Assembly: GCF_005117025.1 (NCBI RefSeq)
Contig: NZ_SWCO01000003.1
Coordinates: forward strand, 186,001-250,000
DNA: 64,000 bases
Source: Alteromonas portus
GTDB lineage: Bacteria > Pseudomonadota > Gammaproteobacteria > Enterobacterales > Alteromonadaceae
Reading direction: 5' to 3'
The notes beneath the pieces were generated by a model. The model was not told where the DNA came from. It saw nothing but the letters and a program-made list of their open reading frames with translations, and made no database searches. Of this stretch, positions 55,254 to 63,842 are shown in pieces; positions within the stretch are counted from its first letter, which is position 1, and every line of letters starts with the position of its first letter. The position numbers were made by a program, and so were the translations under genes.

Positions 55254-57653
55254 TTATACTGGCCTCTCAAGACGTGCTTTGAACAAGCGAATGAAACGCT
55301 TGTCGCGCAATGCTATCTCTCGCCAATCGCGATTTGATGCATCACCGTGGATATGCGTTTCGTTTTTAACGCTCATATTCTGAGAATTATTGGTTTCTGA
55401 TGAACTTAAGAAGCGTGTGAGATCACGGTTTTGTTCTGGTTGAACAACCCGTTCACCGCCGTCTAATAGGTAGGTACCTTCTGAAGGGATGTTTGTCATA
55501 CCGCTGTGCGCCATACCCGTCAACTTTGCTGCTGCAGCTGCACCAGTTACGACCACGCCTGTATAAGCAGCACCACCTAACACTGGCCCAATATAGGGAA
55601 TACTGGCCAAGGCGTTATAAGCCCCCATCGCCGCATCCATGGTATTAGTCCATATAGATTGCAGGCTTTTTCGCTTTTTTTCGTTAAGTAAAGTTTCACC
55701 GATAGATAAAGCCATGCGCGCGTAACCCGCTTCACGCCCTTCCATGCCATCAAAGAAGCTATTCGCCACATCAAACATGGCACTGTAACCTTCCTGTTGA
55801 CGCGCTTTTTTCTCTTCTTCTTTTTTAAGCTCTTCTTCTCTTGCTTCATCGCGAATTTCAGCAAGCCTTCCTTGGTGCGTTGCCTCCAGGTCTTCCATTG
55901 CCTGCTTATGCGCTGCTTCAATTTCCTGTGTTGCTAAGCCTTTTTCGCGTAGCATGTCGAGCTCAGCTTCAATTTCTTCAACACGTTTGTCGTGTCTGAA
56001 CTGGGCTAACTCTTCATCTTTACCGCCAGCTTCAAGCGCAGCCTCACGTATTGCCGCGTACTTCTCCGTGGCCGCATCTATTTCACGCTGGTTCAGTTCT
56101 GCAACCTTCTCTTCTTTTGTTAGTAGAAGATTGTTCAGTGCCTCTTGATGTTCCTTTTCAAGCTCCTGTGTGAGCAAGCCTTTTTGACGCATAAGCTCAA
56201 GCTCTGCGTTCATTTCTTCAACTTTACGCTCATAGCGTAAGTTCGTTAACTCGGCTTCTCTTCCGTCTGCAGCCAATGCTTCATCATTAATGCGTTGATA
56301 CTGCGCACGAAGACTAGAAGCCATTTTTTCAGTTTCTTCTTCGCGCTTAACTTGTGCTGTCTGATCAGCTTCTTCCTTAATAGCAGCCTGCGTTTCTACG
56401 TGTGCCTGGTTAGCTGCTTCAAGTTGCTTTTTCTGCCGCTTAAACTCTTGAAGTTCTGCAGCCGCTTTCCTTTGCTGCTTCTGCAACTCTTCTTTTTCTG
56501 ACTCACCACTTCCGAACCAGCCGGTACCTTCCGAACTCGCATTTGGTAGGCGCTGGCGTAAATTGCCAAGTTCACTGGTTCGTTGTTCTATCAGCTGATC
56601 TAACGCCTGCAGGTCGCCCTGTTCTGCTTTCATCTGCAGAATTTGGTCTCTGAGCTCATCGGCTTCCGCTGAACGAATAGCATTAGCTGCTTTTGCCGCG
56701 TTGGCACCGCGTTTAGTCGCTGATTTCTGCTGGGTGTTTTCGAGGTACTGAAGCTCTATTTGTAACTCTTCAATAGTTGGCGCAATTTTGCCGCGCAACT
56801 TATCAAGTGAATACGAGATACCATCTAGCCACTTCTTAACGCCACCACCTAAAGATGAGCTTTCAGAAAAACTGAGTAATAATTCATCCCAACGCTGGCC
56901 AAGCGTGTCTACTGAACCTGCTAACCCGCCAGCTTCGGCAGAACCAGCCCCGCCTACTTGCCCCGCAAGCTGTTCAAGAATGACCTTTTGAGCGCCTGCA
57001 GTATCGCCCATTTCGACCATTGAACGAATCATGTCTTTCTGCGCAGAAGTGAAGCTAACACCACTGCGCTTAAGTGCATTAATACCCGCTACAGGATCTT
57101 CTAATGCTTTACCCAATTGCAGGGCTTTATCTTTAGCGGTACCGCCAAAAACAGCGGCCATATCCTGAGAAAGTTCCACTGCCTGTGTGAAGGTTTCCCC
57201 GCTCACAGACTTAAACGTCTGAAGAACGTTCTGTGCTTCGGTTATTCCCTGCACACTGGCCAGCGTGCTTAACGCGACCTGGTTTGCTTGTTGTTGTAGT
57301 TGCTCAGCAGTGAAACCAGCTGCATTACCAGTCGCCCTAACTAATGCTTCGGTTCTTAATTGGCTTTTTTCGTATTCATTGAACACCTGCAGCGACTTAT
57401 AGCCAACCGCAACTAGGCCAGCTAAAGCCGCAGCTAATCCGCTAGTGACGGCAGCACCAGAAGAAAACAATGAATTAACGACAGATACCCTACTGGCCAC
57501 GCCGCCCATTGGGCCCTGAATAGCTTGAGCGCCCTGTGATAACCCACGCATTGAGTTGTTAAAGCGATCATTGCTTGTTATTGCACGCCCTAACTCGCTG
57601 CGATAAGACCGGGTATTGCCTCGCAGTTCAACTTCGTAGTTCTTTTTGTTCAT
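55254..57653 (-). CDS. Tail length tape-measure protein
   Basis: Protein of 799 residues. Ala-rich, hydrophobic N-terminal region with predicted helices (about 60-85, SSGAAVTSGLAAALAGLVAVGYKS). A long charged coiled-coil region contains two tandem copies of a about 78-residue unit (about 450-527 and 528-605). A hydrophobic stretch near 680-710 follows. The ATG overlaps the GT stop (TAATG). It sets tail length and helps DNA entry. A length near 800 residues predicts a tail of roughly 120 nm at 0.15 nm per residue. Confidence 0.9.
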   Translation of the reverse strand: MNKKNYEVELRGNTRSYRSELGRAITSNDRFNNSMRGLSQGAQAIQGPMGGVASRVSVVNSLFSSGAAVTSGLAAALAGLVAVGYKSLQVFNEYEKSQLRTEALVRATGNAAGFTAEQLQQQANQVALSTLASVQGITEAQNVLQTFKSVSGETFTQAVELSQDMAAVFGGTAKDKALQLGKALEDPVAGINALKRSGVSFTSAQKDMIRSMVEMGDTAGAQKVILEQLAGQVGGAGSAEAGGLAGSVDTLGQRWDELLLSFSESSSLGGGVKKWLDGISYSLDKLRGKIAPTIEELQIELQYLENTQQKSATKRGANAAKAANAIRSAEADELRDQILQMKAEQGDLQALDQLIEQRTSELGNLRQRLPNASSEGTGWFGSGESEKEELQKQQRKAAAELQEFKRQKKQLEAANQAHVETQAAIKEEADQTAQVKREEETEKMASSLRAQYQRINDEALAADGREAELTNLRYERKVEEMNAELELMRQKGLLTQELEKEHQEALNNLLLTKEEKVAELNQREIDAATEKYAAIREAALEAGGKDEELAQFRHDKRVEEIEAELDMLREKGLATQEIEAAHKQAMEDLEATHQGRLAEIRDEAREEELKKEEEKKARQQEGYSAMFDVANSFFDGMEGREAGYARMALSIGETLLNEKKRKSLQSIWTNTMDAAMGAYNALASIPYIGPVLGGAAYTGVVVTGAAAAAKLTGMAHSGMTNIPSEGTYLLDGGERVVQPEQNRDLTRFLSSSETNNSQNMSVKNETHIHGDASNRDWREIALRDKRFIRLFKARLERPV

Positions 57654-57966
57654 TATCTTCTCGTAAAGCGCTTATAAAGCTCTTCTACAGACATAGGTTT
57701 GATTTGCATTTTGGGGCGATATCCAACGACGAAATCGCTAGATTCAAAGGGTTTATCACCCTTTTTGCGTAAATAATTTGCCACTTGAGCACGTAAACCA
57801 GCTACTTGGAACTGGTCAATTTTGCCTCCGTATGGCTCGATTTCGCCAAATCGTAACCATTCGAGAAGCTTTGACGCACTGAGTCTATCTAGGAGGGAGT
57901 CTGCATCTTCGCAGCCTAGCTTTAAGGCCAGCCTAAGTGTGGCTGTTCGATACGGCTGGCCTATGA
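57653..57966 (-). CDS. GT extension of the tail assembly chaperone (made by -1 frameshift)
   Basis: Open region of about 100 codons in the -1 frame relative to gene G, with no usable start of its own: two TGA codons lie just upstream and the first in-frame ATG is near its end. Hand translation gives LIGQPYRTATLRLALKLG, then DSLLDRLSASKLLEWLRFGEIEPYGG, like the T part of phage tail chaperones. Slippage at 57967-57973 would give a 258-residue G-GT fusion. Its TAA overlaps the tape-measure ATG. Confidence 0.85.
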
Positions 57967-58428
57967 GGGGTTTCTTGCTAAATCCTCATCACTAAGTGGC
58001 TCCGGCTCTTCTGATTGCGAGTCACCTTCACTGCTTGGTGGTTGATAATGAGGGTCTATCCAGGGCATATCAGAAACACTGGCAATTTCTGCAAGCACTA
58101 ATGAAATTTTCGACTGAGGAAACGATGCGAGAAACAGCAAGTCAGTTTCACTATCCCACTTTAAAGGGATGCGACCAGTCTTTGTGCGCAGCGACATTGC
58201 AATAGCTTGGTATCTCAGTGCCATTACATTGCGGCCCTTCTCTTCTAAGTCGGCATGGGAACGCTGAATAAGATTGAGTTGGTCCATGATCACTACAGCA
58301 TCTGCTGCAGAAAGCTCAACGATAAGCCAACGCCCCAATTTAACCGCTGCACTTTGCGCGCGATGCACGAAGGTTTTATCCTTCGGCATCTTACGCTCAG
58401 CGATAAAACGCTTAAAGAAACCAAACAT
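57961..58428 (-). CDS. Tail assembly chaperone G
   Basis: Protein of 155 residues, mostly helical (AAVKLGRWLIVELSAADAVVIMDQLNLIQRS) with an acidic C-terminus (SEGDSQSEEPEPLSDEDLARNPS), the profile of lambda gpG (140 residues). G and the frameshifted GT coat the tape measure during tail assembly. The ATG overlaps the major-tail-protein stop (TAATG). The slippery heptamer lies four codons before its stop. Confidence 0.85.
   Translation of the reverse strand: MFGFFKRFIAERKMPKDKTFVHRAQSAAVKLGRWLIVELSAADAVVIMDQLNLIQRSHADLEEKGRNVMALRYQAIAMSLRTKTGRIPLKWDSETDLLFLASFPQSKISLVLAEIASVSDMPWIDPHYQPPSSEGDSQSEEPEPLSDEDLARNPS
57967..57973 (-). promoter_or_regulatory. Programmed -1 frameshift slippery heptamer A AAC CCC
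   Basis: Minus-strand sequence A-AAC-CCC in the frame of gene G fits X-XXY-YYZ exactly and is followed by TCA TAG. Slipping back one base enters the open GT frame. Confidence 0.82.
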
Positions 58429-58847
58429 TAAGTAAGATCTTCTTCAAGAATAGGACCATCGACTTTTAGCGTTAAGCTTCTGTCTATTTGACCCTCTTTG
58501 GGAATTGCATAACCGACTTTCGTAGTTAGGCAACGGAATGACAATGCTTTAGAAATTGGCGCTGGAAATTGCACCTGTACGTGGTTTTTCGTGCCGTTGT
58601 GGAACGCATCAATAATACTTTCAACATCAGTCTGCGTTTCACGGTAGCGAACCGTGACATTCCATTCACCGCCATCACGTAAACCGTAATCAGACTCTTT
58701 CCAGTCATGCTCGGTACCGTACTGCGTTGCATCAACCACTTCACTGGTCATTTCACCAGGCTCCATGGTCATAATATCGGCTATTGAATTACCGAAAGAA
58801 GTGCCATCATCGGTTGATAAGTGCAATGAAACTAATTTACCCTTCAT
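58428..58847 (-). CDS. Major tail protein (gpV-like)
   Basis: Protein of 139 residues, beta-rich (VDATQYGTEHDWKESDYGLRDGGEWNVTVRYRE), the pattern of siphophage tail-tube proteins. Shorter than lambda V because the C-terminal Ig-like domain is absent. Sits between the U-like and G genes, as in lambda. Confidence 0.8.
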   Translation of the reverse strand: MKGKLVSLHLSTDDGTSFGNSIADIMTMEPGEMTSEVVDATQYGTEHDWKESDYGLRDGGEWNVTVRYRETQTDVESIIDAFHNGTKNHVQVQFPAPISKALSFRCLTTKVGYAIPKEGQIDRSLTLKVDGPILEEDLT

Positions 58848-58849
58848 GA

Positions 58850-59248
58850 TTAATCCTCGTCTAGGTATTGTATTGTGTAAGTAAGCTGCAATTCACCGAT
58901 AGTCGTTTCACTGTCACGGTCGTATGCAAAGTTGGTTCTATTCATGCCTTCGATAAGGCCGTCTAACTGGGGGTTTTCGCGCAGCAGCTGCTGCACTGCA
59001 GTGGCTTTTTGGTCTAATGCGTCATCAATATTGCCCGGATCACGAAGCATAATTTCGACGATGACTTGCGCCTCTGTAATTCCGGTGTCATCGAAGTCAT
59101 ATTCAGTCTCACCCGAATTAAAGAAGACCTTCAACGCAGGTAGTTCATCTTCGAATATCTGCGCTGGAGAGTAATTAAATGTAGTAGAGAAGCCAGCAGA
59201 CTCCGCTATCGCGCGGATTGCTTCTCGTATCTGCGAACGTGTGGACAT
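58850..59248 (-). CDS. Tail terminator (gpU-like)
   Basis: Protein of 132 residues, same length as lambda gpU (131), with the shared order FEDELPALKVFFNSGE, TEAQVIVEIMLR and TYTIQYLDED at the end. It caps the tail tube and joins it to the head. Overlaps the Z-like gene by one base. Confidence 0.78.
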   Translation of the reverse strand: MSTRSQIREAIRAIAESAGFSTTFNYSPAQIFEDELPALKVFFNSGETEYDFDDTGITEAQVIVEIMLRDPGNIDDALDQKATAVQQLLRENPQLDGLIEGMNRTNFAYDRDSETTIGELQLTYTIQYLDED

Positions 59249-59799
59249 TACTTAATTCCTAGCGCTTTATCTAATCGCCAGGTCAATTGGCGAAATAGCT
59301 CTAAAGGAAAGTCTTTAGCAAGTGAAGCTTCTGTCTCTTGGTTTACAGCGTTCTTAAGCGTTTGCTCTGTGAACTTTGCACCAAAACCAGCCACTTCAAT
59401 ATTCCCTCTACCCTTCCCTTTTCGAACATAAATGTTGCGTAAGCCTTTATTGGTAAATGTGTTTGGCCACTCGTAAGGACCGACCGCATGACCATCACCT
59501 CGCGGCTTAGCACCTGCCGTTCTCGCAGACAGCCTATTGGTACCGGCCCACACTTTTCCATGCAGACTAGTCGCTTTAGCACGTGTGATTTTCACACGTT
59601 GTCTTATAGGTGCTTGCTTAACTTGCATGGCCTTAGAAGCACGGCGAACTATTTTCGTCCGTGACTTTTTAAGGCTATCGTTGATGGTTGCCGCCATTGC
59701 ACGGTTAACCTCACCTTTTCTATGAGTATCTAGCGCACGACTCATTCGCTTCATTTCAGCTAAGGCTTGTTTTGAGTTAACCGATACAATTTTTGACAT
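59248..59799 (-). CDS. Minor tail protein Z (gpZ-like)
   Basis: Very basic protein of 183 residues (RKGEVNRAMAATINDSLKKSRTKIVRRASKAM) with FTEQTLKNAVNQE later, typical of prophage minor tail protein Z, which connects tail and head. Order Z then U then V is as in lambda. Confidence 0.78.
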   Translation of the reverse strand: MSKIVSVNSKQALAEMKRMSRALDTHRKGEVNRAMAATINDSLKKSRTKIVRRASKAMQVKQAPIRQRVKITRAKATSLHGKVWAGTNRLSARTAGAKPRGDGHAVGPYEWPNTFTNKGLRNIYVRKGKGRGNIEVAGFGAKFTEQTLKNAVNQETEASLAKDFPLELFRQLTWRLDKALGIK

Positions 59800-59801
59800 T
59801 A

Positions 59802-60083
59802 CTAAACACGCTCAAGGATCAAGCTTGTAACTTCGCCAGACTCTTGCTTTGTCACGAAAAGGTATTTAACGCCATTTACCGTGATAGGTTCCCTGCGTTT
59901 TATGGCTGGTAGCGATGTTTTCGGCGTGTCGAACTGAACCTGATTAGTGTCCAGTTCACCGAACTCATGCGCTCTGGTGTACAGGTATCCATTCACCTCT
60001 ACACCAGAGATAACCGCCACATGTTTAAAGTCAGCAAAAAAAACTGACTCCATATCTGCGGCAAGATCATCTTGAAAGCTCAT
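59802..60083 (-). CDS. Head-tail joining protein (gpFII-like)
   Basis: Protein of 93 residues in the FII position. EVNGYLYTR and GVKYLFVTKQESGEVTSLILE suggest a small beta barrel, like FII-type stopper proteins. Family evidence is weak; position carries the call. Confidence 0.65.
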   Translation of the reverse strand: MSFQDDLAADMESVFFADFKHVAVISGVEVNGYLYTRAHEFGELDTNQVQFDTPKTSLPAIKRREPITVNGVKYLFVTKQESGEVTSLILERV

Positions 60084-60085
60084 AG

Positions 60086-60334
60086 CTATTCGCTTTCACC
60101 ATCGTTTTCTGGACCAAACGCCGCGTCTAAACCGTCATCGATTTTTGGTACTTCGATTTCAGTGTTAGCTTTTGCGTCGACAATCTTACCTTTCGACGCT
60201 GCCTGCAGTTCCTTTGCCATCGAAGCATCAATCGAGATGATTGTTTTACCCTTTGCCTTAGGAAAGTAGCTTTTACCCATAAGGCGCACACCGCGTGTAA
60301 GCTCAAAGCTCACTTTTTTACTATCTCTAGCCAT
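60086..60334 (-). CDS. Small prophage head protein, unknown
   Basis: Protein of 82 residues in the place of lambda FI. Basic first half (KKVSFELTRGVRLMGKSYFPKAKGK), acidic end (DDGLDAAFGPENDGESE). A packaging or head-completion role is possible by position only. Confidence 0.5.
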   Translation of the reverse strand: MARDSKKVSFELTRGVRLMGKSYFPKAKGKTIISIDASMAKELQAASKGKIVDAKANTEIEVPKIDDGLDAAFGPENDGESE

Positions 60335-60347
60335 TTTCTTTTACCTT

Positions 60348-60372
60348 AAAAAAAAGCACCCGAAGGTGCTTT
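60348..60372 (-). terminator. Intra-operon terminator after the capsid gene
   Basis: On the minus strand AAAGCACC, loop TTCG, GGTGCTTT and a T run. It lies directly after the capsid stop and before the next head gene, so it may allow extra capsid message. Confidence 0.8.
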
Positions 60373-60393
60373 GCTAGTTAAAAATTACGTAGA

Positions 60394-62283
60394 TTACTCA
60401 CCCAAGCAGAATGCTTGAGGGTGACGAACTGCAACGTCTGCGTCTTGGAATAAACGCATTACAAGACCACCGCTTGCAACTTTGGTAGCACGATCAGGAA
60501 CTACATCAAGCGCGCCCCACAAGCCGATTAGCGCCTGCGAGAAGTCACCAAATAACATCTGGCCAGCGTTCATTTGTGTTGTTACTGCAGCGTTGTAGTC
60601 GTTAACGCGGCCATTCTGCCAAATGAACTGACCTGTACCTGAAGCTTTCTCGGTTGTTTTAAGCTTGCCACGTAAAGACGGGCGCATTAGATAAGCCATG
60701 GTGTTAGCATCTGCGTTGGCTTCTGCCACGTCAGTTTCAAATGCAACAGTTTCAGCCCATGTAGGACTATTTGGTGTAGCGAACGCAATTGCACCGATAC
60801 CGCTGGTGTTAGCGATACCTGTAGGTTCATTGCCAATGCCCGAACCGTAAAGCGCACCCTGATCTAAACCTAAGCTTTGACCGCGCATGATGTCAGCCAT
60901 AACTAGCGCTTCAATATCTGGCGTAGACTGGTTCATGATACGGCGAGTGATAGGAACTGCAGTAGCTAGCGTTTTAGGTCGTAGCTGTACAGTAGTGAAA
61001 GACAGGTCGCTATCTGTAGCCGCACCATCTTCTTCAACCCAGTAGAAGGTTGCCGAACCATTCTGTTTAGGAATATCAACATCACCCACAAGGCCAGACA
61101 CCATGCGTGCACCTAATTGACCCACCACTGCTTGTGCGCGAAGTGCTTCAATGTACATTTCAGCATGAAGTTCGGTAGCTACGAGCTCAGCGCCTTTACC
61201 CGCACCGCCAGCTGATTGCATGCGCGCAAGTTGCATTTGGCGTAAACCATAGCCCATAGCTTCATAGCTAAGGTAAATACCGTCAGCATCACGGCCAACA
61301 CGTTTAGCGATAGCCTCTGACACTTCACGCTCAAGGCCAGCTTTCTTAAAGTTGCCCGTAGCAACCGCGCGAAGCGCATTAATAACGCTGTACTTGCGAA
61401 GCTCGTTTTCACCGATATCCAAATTAATCATTGTTGACTCGGCTTCAGGATCTTTTCGCTTGCCGTGAAGCTCACGAATAAGCGCAGTGTTAAATTCTTC
61501 GTAGCTTCGACCTTTGGCAATAAAGCTATTACCTAGATCAGTAGCTCCATACTGACGTGCAGTTTCAGCAATACGTTGCGCATCGCTTGCTTCAGGTGCA
61601 GTTTTCACTTTACGTGGCTCTGCGAATTCGCGCTTAGTTTGGTTAGTCGTTTCCGGTGATACCGAACGGTCGGCTGATTCATCCGGGGCGTTGTTGTCTT
61701 GGATTTCGATATCATCCATTTTACGTACCTCAGTGGTGGTTATTTTTACGGGGTTGTCGTTTGTTTCAGCGTTTCGACCAACACCTACGGTAGGGTCTGC
61801 CGGTACTGATACAGAAGATATTTCCAGCGGTTCCCAGTGGGTAACGCGGTAGTAATCTAAATCATTTTCTTCGCGGGTTAATTTGGCGGCGTGGATACGG
61901 TAGCCAACAGATACATTCACGCGAATCTCATCTTGCATATCGATAAGAAGCTGCTGGCCAAGCGGATTGCGGCTCATCTTTATTTCAGCGTAGCCGCGGC
62001 CTTTCTCAATCCATGCTTTTTGAATAACGCCGCGTTGGTCGTTCCAATTGTGATCACTAAGGAACGGACCTTTATTGTTGATGCGTGCCAGGTCACATTC
62101 ACCTTCTTCGTGACCAAGGGTTTCTACCCATCCCCAGCGCTCAACTTCATATTCACTGGAAAAGCTAAGGGTGACGATACGGCTTTCTTCGTCTACCTTT
62201 TCAATTTGCGCTTCCATGTCGCGCTGCATGACAGGACATTGCCCTTTGCGCAACATGGCTGCAGTAACTTTATTTACGTTCAC
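60394..62283 (-). CDS. Prohead protease - major capsid fusion (HK97 type)
   Basis: Protein of 629 residues. Residues about 1-190 are an HK97-type prohead protease; catalytic candidates are His in FLSDHNWND and Ser in NVSVGYRI. A charged, Gln/Glu-rich linker (about 190-300) may act as the scaffold. The HK97-fold capsid part (about 320-629) has VATELHAEMYIEALRAQA, GDVDIPKQNGS and YGSGIGNEPTGIAN. The protease must cut itself off for the shell to mature. Start ATG 62283 overlaps the portal stop. Confidence 0.87.
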   Translation of the reverse strand: MNVNKVTAAMLRKGQCPVMQRDMEAQIEKVDEESRIVTLSFSSEYEVERWGWVETLGHEEGECDLARINNKGPFLSDHNWNDQRGVIQKAWIEKGRGYAEIKMSRNPLGQQLLIDMQDEIRVNVSVGYRIHAAKLTREENDLDYYRVTHWEPLEISSVSVPADPTVGVGRNAETNDNPVKITTTEVRKMDDIEIQDNNAPDESADRSVSPETTNQTKREFAEPRKVKTAPEASDAQRIAETARQYGATDLGNSFIAKGRSYEEFNTALIRELHGKRKDPEAESTMINLDIGENELRKYSVINALRAVATGNFKKAGLEREVSEAIAKRVGRDADGIYLSYEAMGYGLRQMQLARMQSAGGAGKGAELVATELHAEMYIEALRAQAVVGQLGARMVSGLVGDVDIPKQNGSATFYWVEEDGAATDSDLSFTTVQLRPKTLATAVPITRRIMNQSTPDIEALVMADIMRGQSLGLDQGALYGSGIGNEPTGIANTSGIGAIAFATPNSPTWAETVAFETDVAEANADANTMAYLMRPSLRGKLKTTEKASGTGQFIWQNGRVNDYNAAVTTQMNAGQMLFGDFSQALIGLWGALDVVPDRATKVASGGLVMRLFQDADVAVRHPQAFCLGE

Positions 62284-63839
62284 TGTTCGCCCTCTTCTTC
62301 GTCATTTTTAGGGGCGTTCTTATTGGCTGCAGCTGCAACTTTTGCCCCTTTGCCAATACCAAAACCTTTGGCCAACTCCATCGCTGGACCTAGTATCTGA
62401 AGATATTGCTGCCAGCCTTCGGCCATTTCGTCGACATCAACACCTTTTTCATTCAGAACATCCATCGGGTTAACGGTGAAGTTATCCATGGCAGCGCCAA
62501 TGGCCTGTTCATCTTTTAATGGGTCAACCCATTGCCATCTGCGGCCTTTGAAAGAAAATGCATCAACGCTGCGCTCTAGGTCATAACCTCTCAAGTTATC
62601 TATGGCGCCATTCAAAAGCGCATGTTTAAGCCAGCGTTGATATATCGCACCAACCACCTGACTTATTAACCAACCTTGAAGTCGCTTCCAGTGCTCCCTA
62701 TCTTCAAGCACCGCCTGGCGAAGACTTGACCATGAAACGCCCTCATAGTCGTTCGCGCCCGTGTTGTAGTTCACATCTACGCCAGCAAACGCACCTTTAA
62801 GCGATGCCTTCTGAAATCCTTCAACTGAATCACCGTGGTGCTGAAAGTTTGTTTCTTTTGCGCGGTAACCCTCTGGGGTAATTGCAGCACCACCGGGCTC
62901 AAGTTCGAAAATGAAATCACCTTCGTCCTCTTCTTCAGGTGCTTCTTGCTCTGGGTCGCGTTCGTAAATAACCATATTGCTAGCTGCAACCCTGCTACCC
63001 ACTAGCGCTGATTCGCGGTAACCACCGATATCGTGAAAATCTAAAAGTGATGCGTGAGCCCATGGAACACCGCGAGTTTGACCAGGGCGAAACATTGGAA
63101 AAGGAAGAATGATTTCATCTGCAGGAATACGAACGTAGCGTTTGCCAGTATTGTCATGGCGCCACGTATGCTCACCAGGGTGGTTAGTCAACAAGTGGTA
63201 AGCAACATGTCTGCCCCACTTATCTATTTCAACGCCCATTTTAATGCGAACGCCGTTTCCTAAATCTTTGTTTAACGTCGCGTCTAACAGGTCAGCTTCA
63301 ATCAGCTGAATGGCATACCCAAACTTATTGGGCGCGCCGTGAATGTGACGAATGATAATGTCACCGTCTTGGCACACGGTTTTTGCAATGAGCTGCATGG
63401 CCCCAATGAAGTCCATGCGCCCACTGATTTCACACACGCCAATTTTGCACCACTTAGCGAACGCTTTTTCAATAGATTGGTTAGCTACGCGGTCTAAATT
63501 TCCATCGTTTCCGCGAACTTCAGCGTGTAAGCGCGGTCCCTTATCACCAACAACGTGAGTCTGCACCATGGAAAAGAAGCGCTTCATATAGCCAACGTCT
63601 TCACCAGCTTTGCGACTAGCAGCCTTAATTCTTGATAAATCGCGTCTTAACGTTTCATCAATGCTAAGACCGGAACCAAAGAAATTATTTGAGCTGATAC
63701 GTGGGCTTTTTGCTGCAGCAAAGCGTTCCTGCGCATGCAATTTATGACGCTGACGATCACGGCTAGAACCAGCGCCTTTCCCAAGAACTGGTTCAACTCG
63801 CTCAGTTTCGCCTTTCGACTTTTTAAAGAGATTAAACAT
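62280..63839 (-). CDS. Portal protein (lambda gpB family)
   Basis: Protein of 519 residues. Seen: DLSRIKAASRKAGEDVGYMKRFFSMVQTHVVGDKGP, GDIIIRHIH, RYVRIPADEIIL, GQTRGVPWAH and YEGVSWSSLRQAVLEDREH, all typical of lambda-type portals. Twelve copies form the vertex through which DNA passes. The C-terminus is acidic and basic by turns (AKVAAAANKNAPKNDEEEGE). It overlaps the protease-capsid gene by four bases. Confidence 0.92.
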   Translation of the reverse strand: MFNLFKKSKGETERVEPVLGKGAGSSRDRQRHKLHAQERFAAAKSPRISSNNFFGSGLSIDETLRRDLSRIKAASRKAGEDVGYMKRFFSMVQTHVVGDKGPRLHAEVRGNDGNLDRVANQSIEKAFAKWCKIGVCEISGRMDFIGAMQLIAKTVCQDGDIIIRHIHGAPNKFGYAIQLIEADLLDATLNKDLGNGVRIKMGVEIDKWGRHVAYHLLTNHPGEHTWRHDNTGKRYVRIPADEIILPFPMFRPGQTRGVPWAHASLLDFHDIGGYRESALVGSRVAASNMVIYERDPEQEAPEEEDEGDFIFELEPGGAAITPEGYRAKETNFQHHGDSVEGFQKASLKGAFAGVDVNYNTGANDYEGVSWSSLRQAVLEDREHWKRLQGWLISQVVGAIYQRWLKHALLNGAIDNLRGYDLERSVDAFSFKGRRWQWVDPLKDEQAIGAAMDNFTVNPMDVLNEKGVDVDEMAEGWQQYLQILGPAMELAKGFGIGKGAKVAAAANKNAPKNDEEEGEQ

Positions 63840-63842
63840 ACA

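Noticed and set aside
57653..57966. GT region as a frameshifted pseudogene or sequencing error
   Set aside because: The exact slippery heptamer at the junction and the conserved siphophage G/GT arrangement explain it better.
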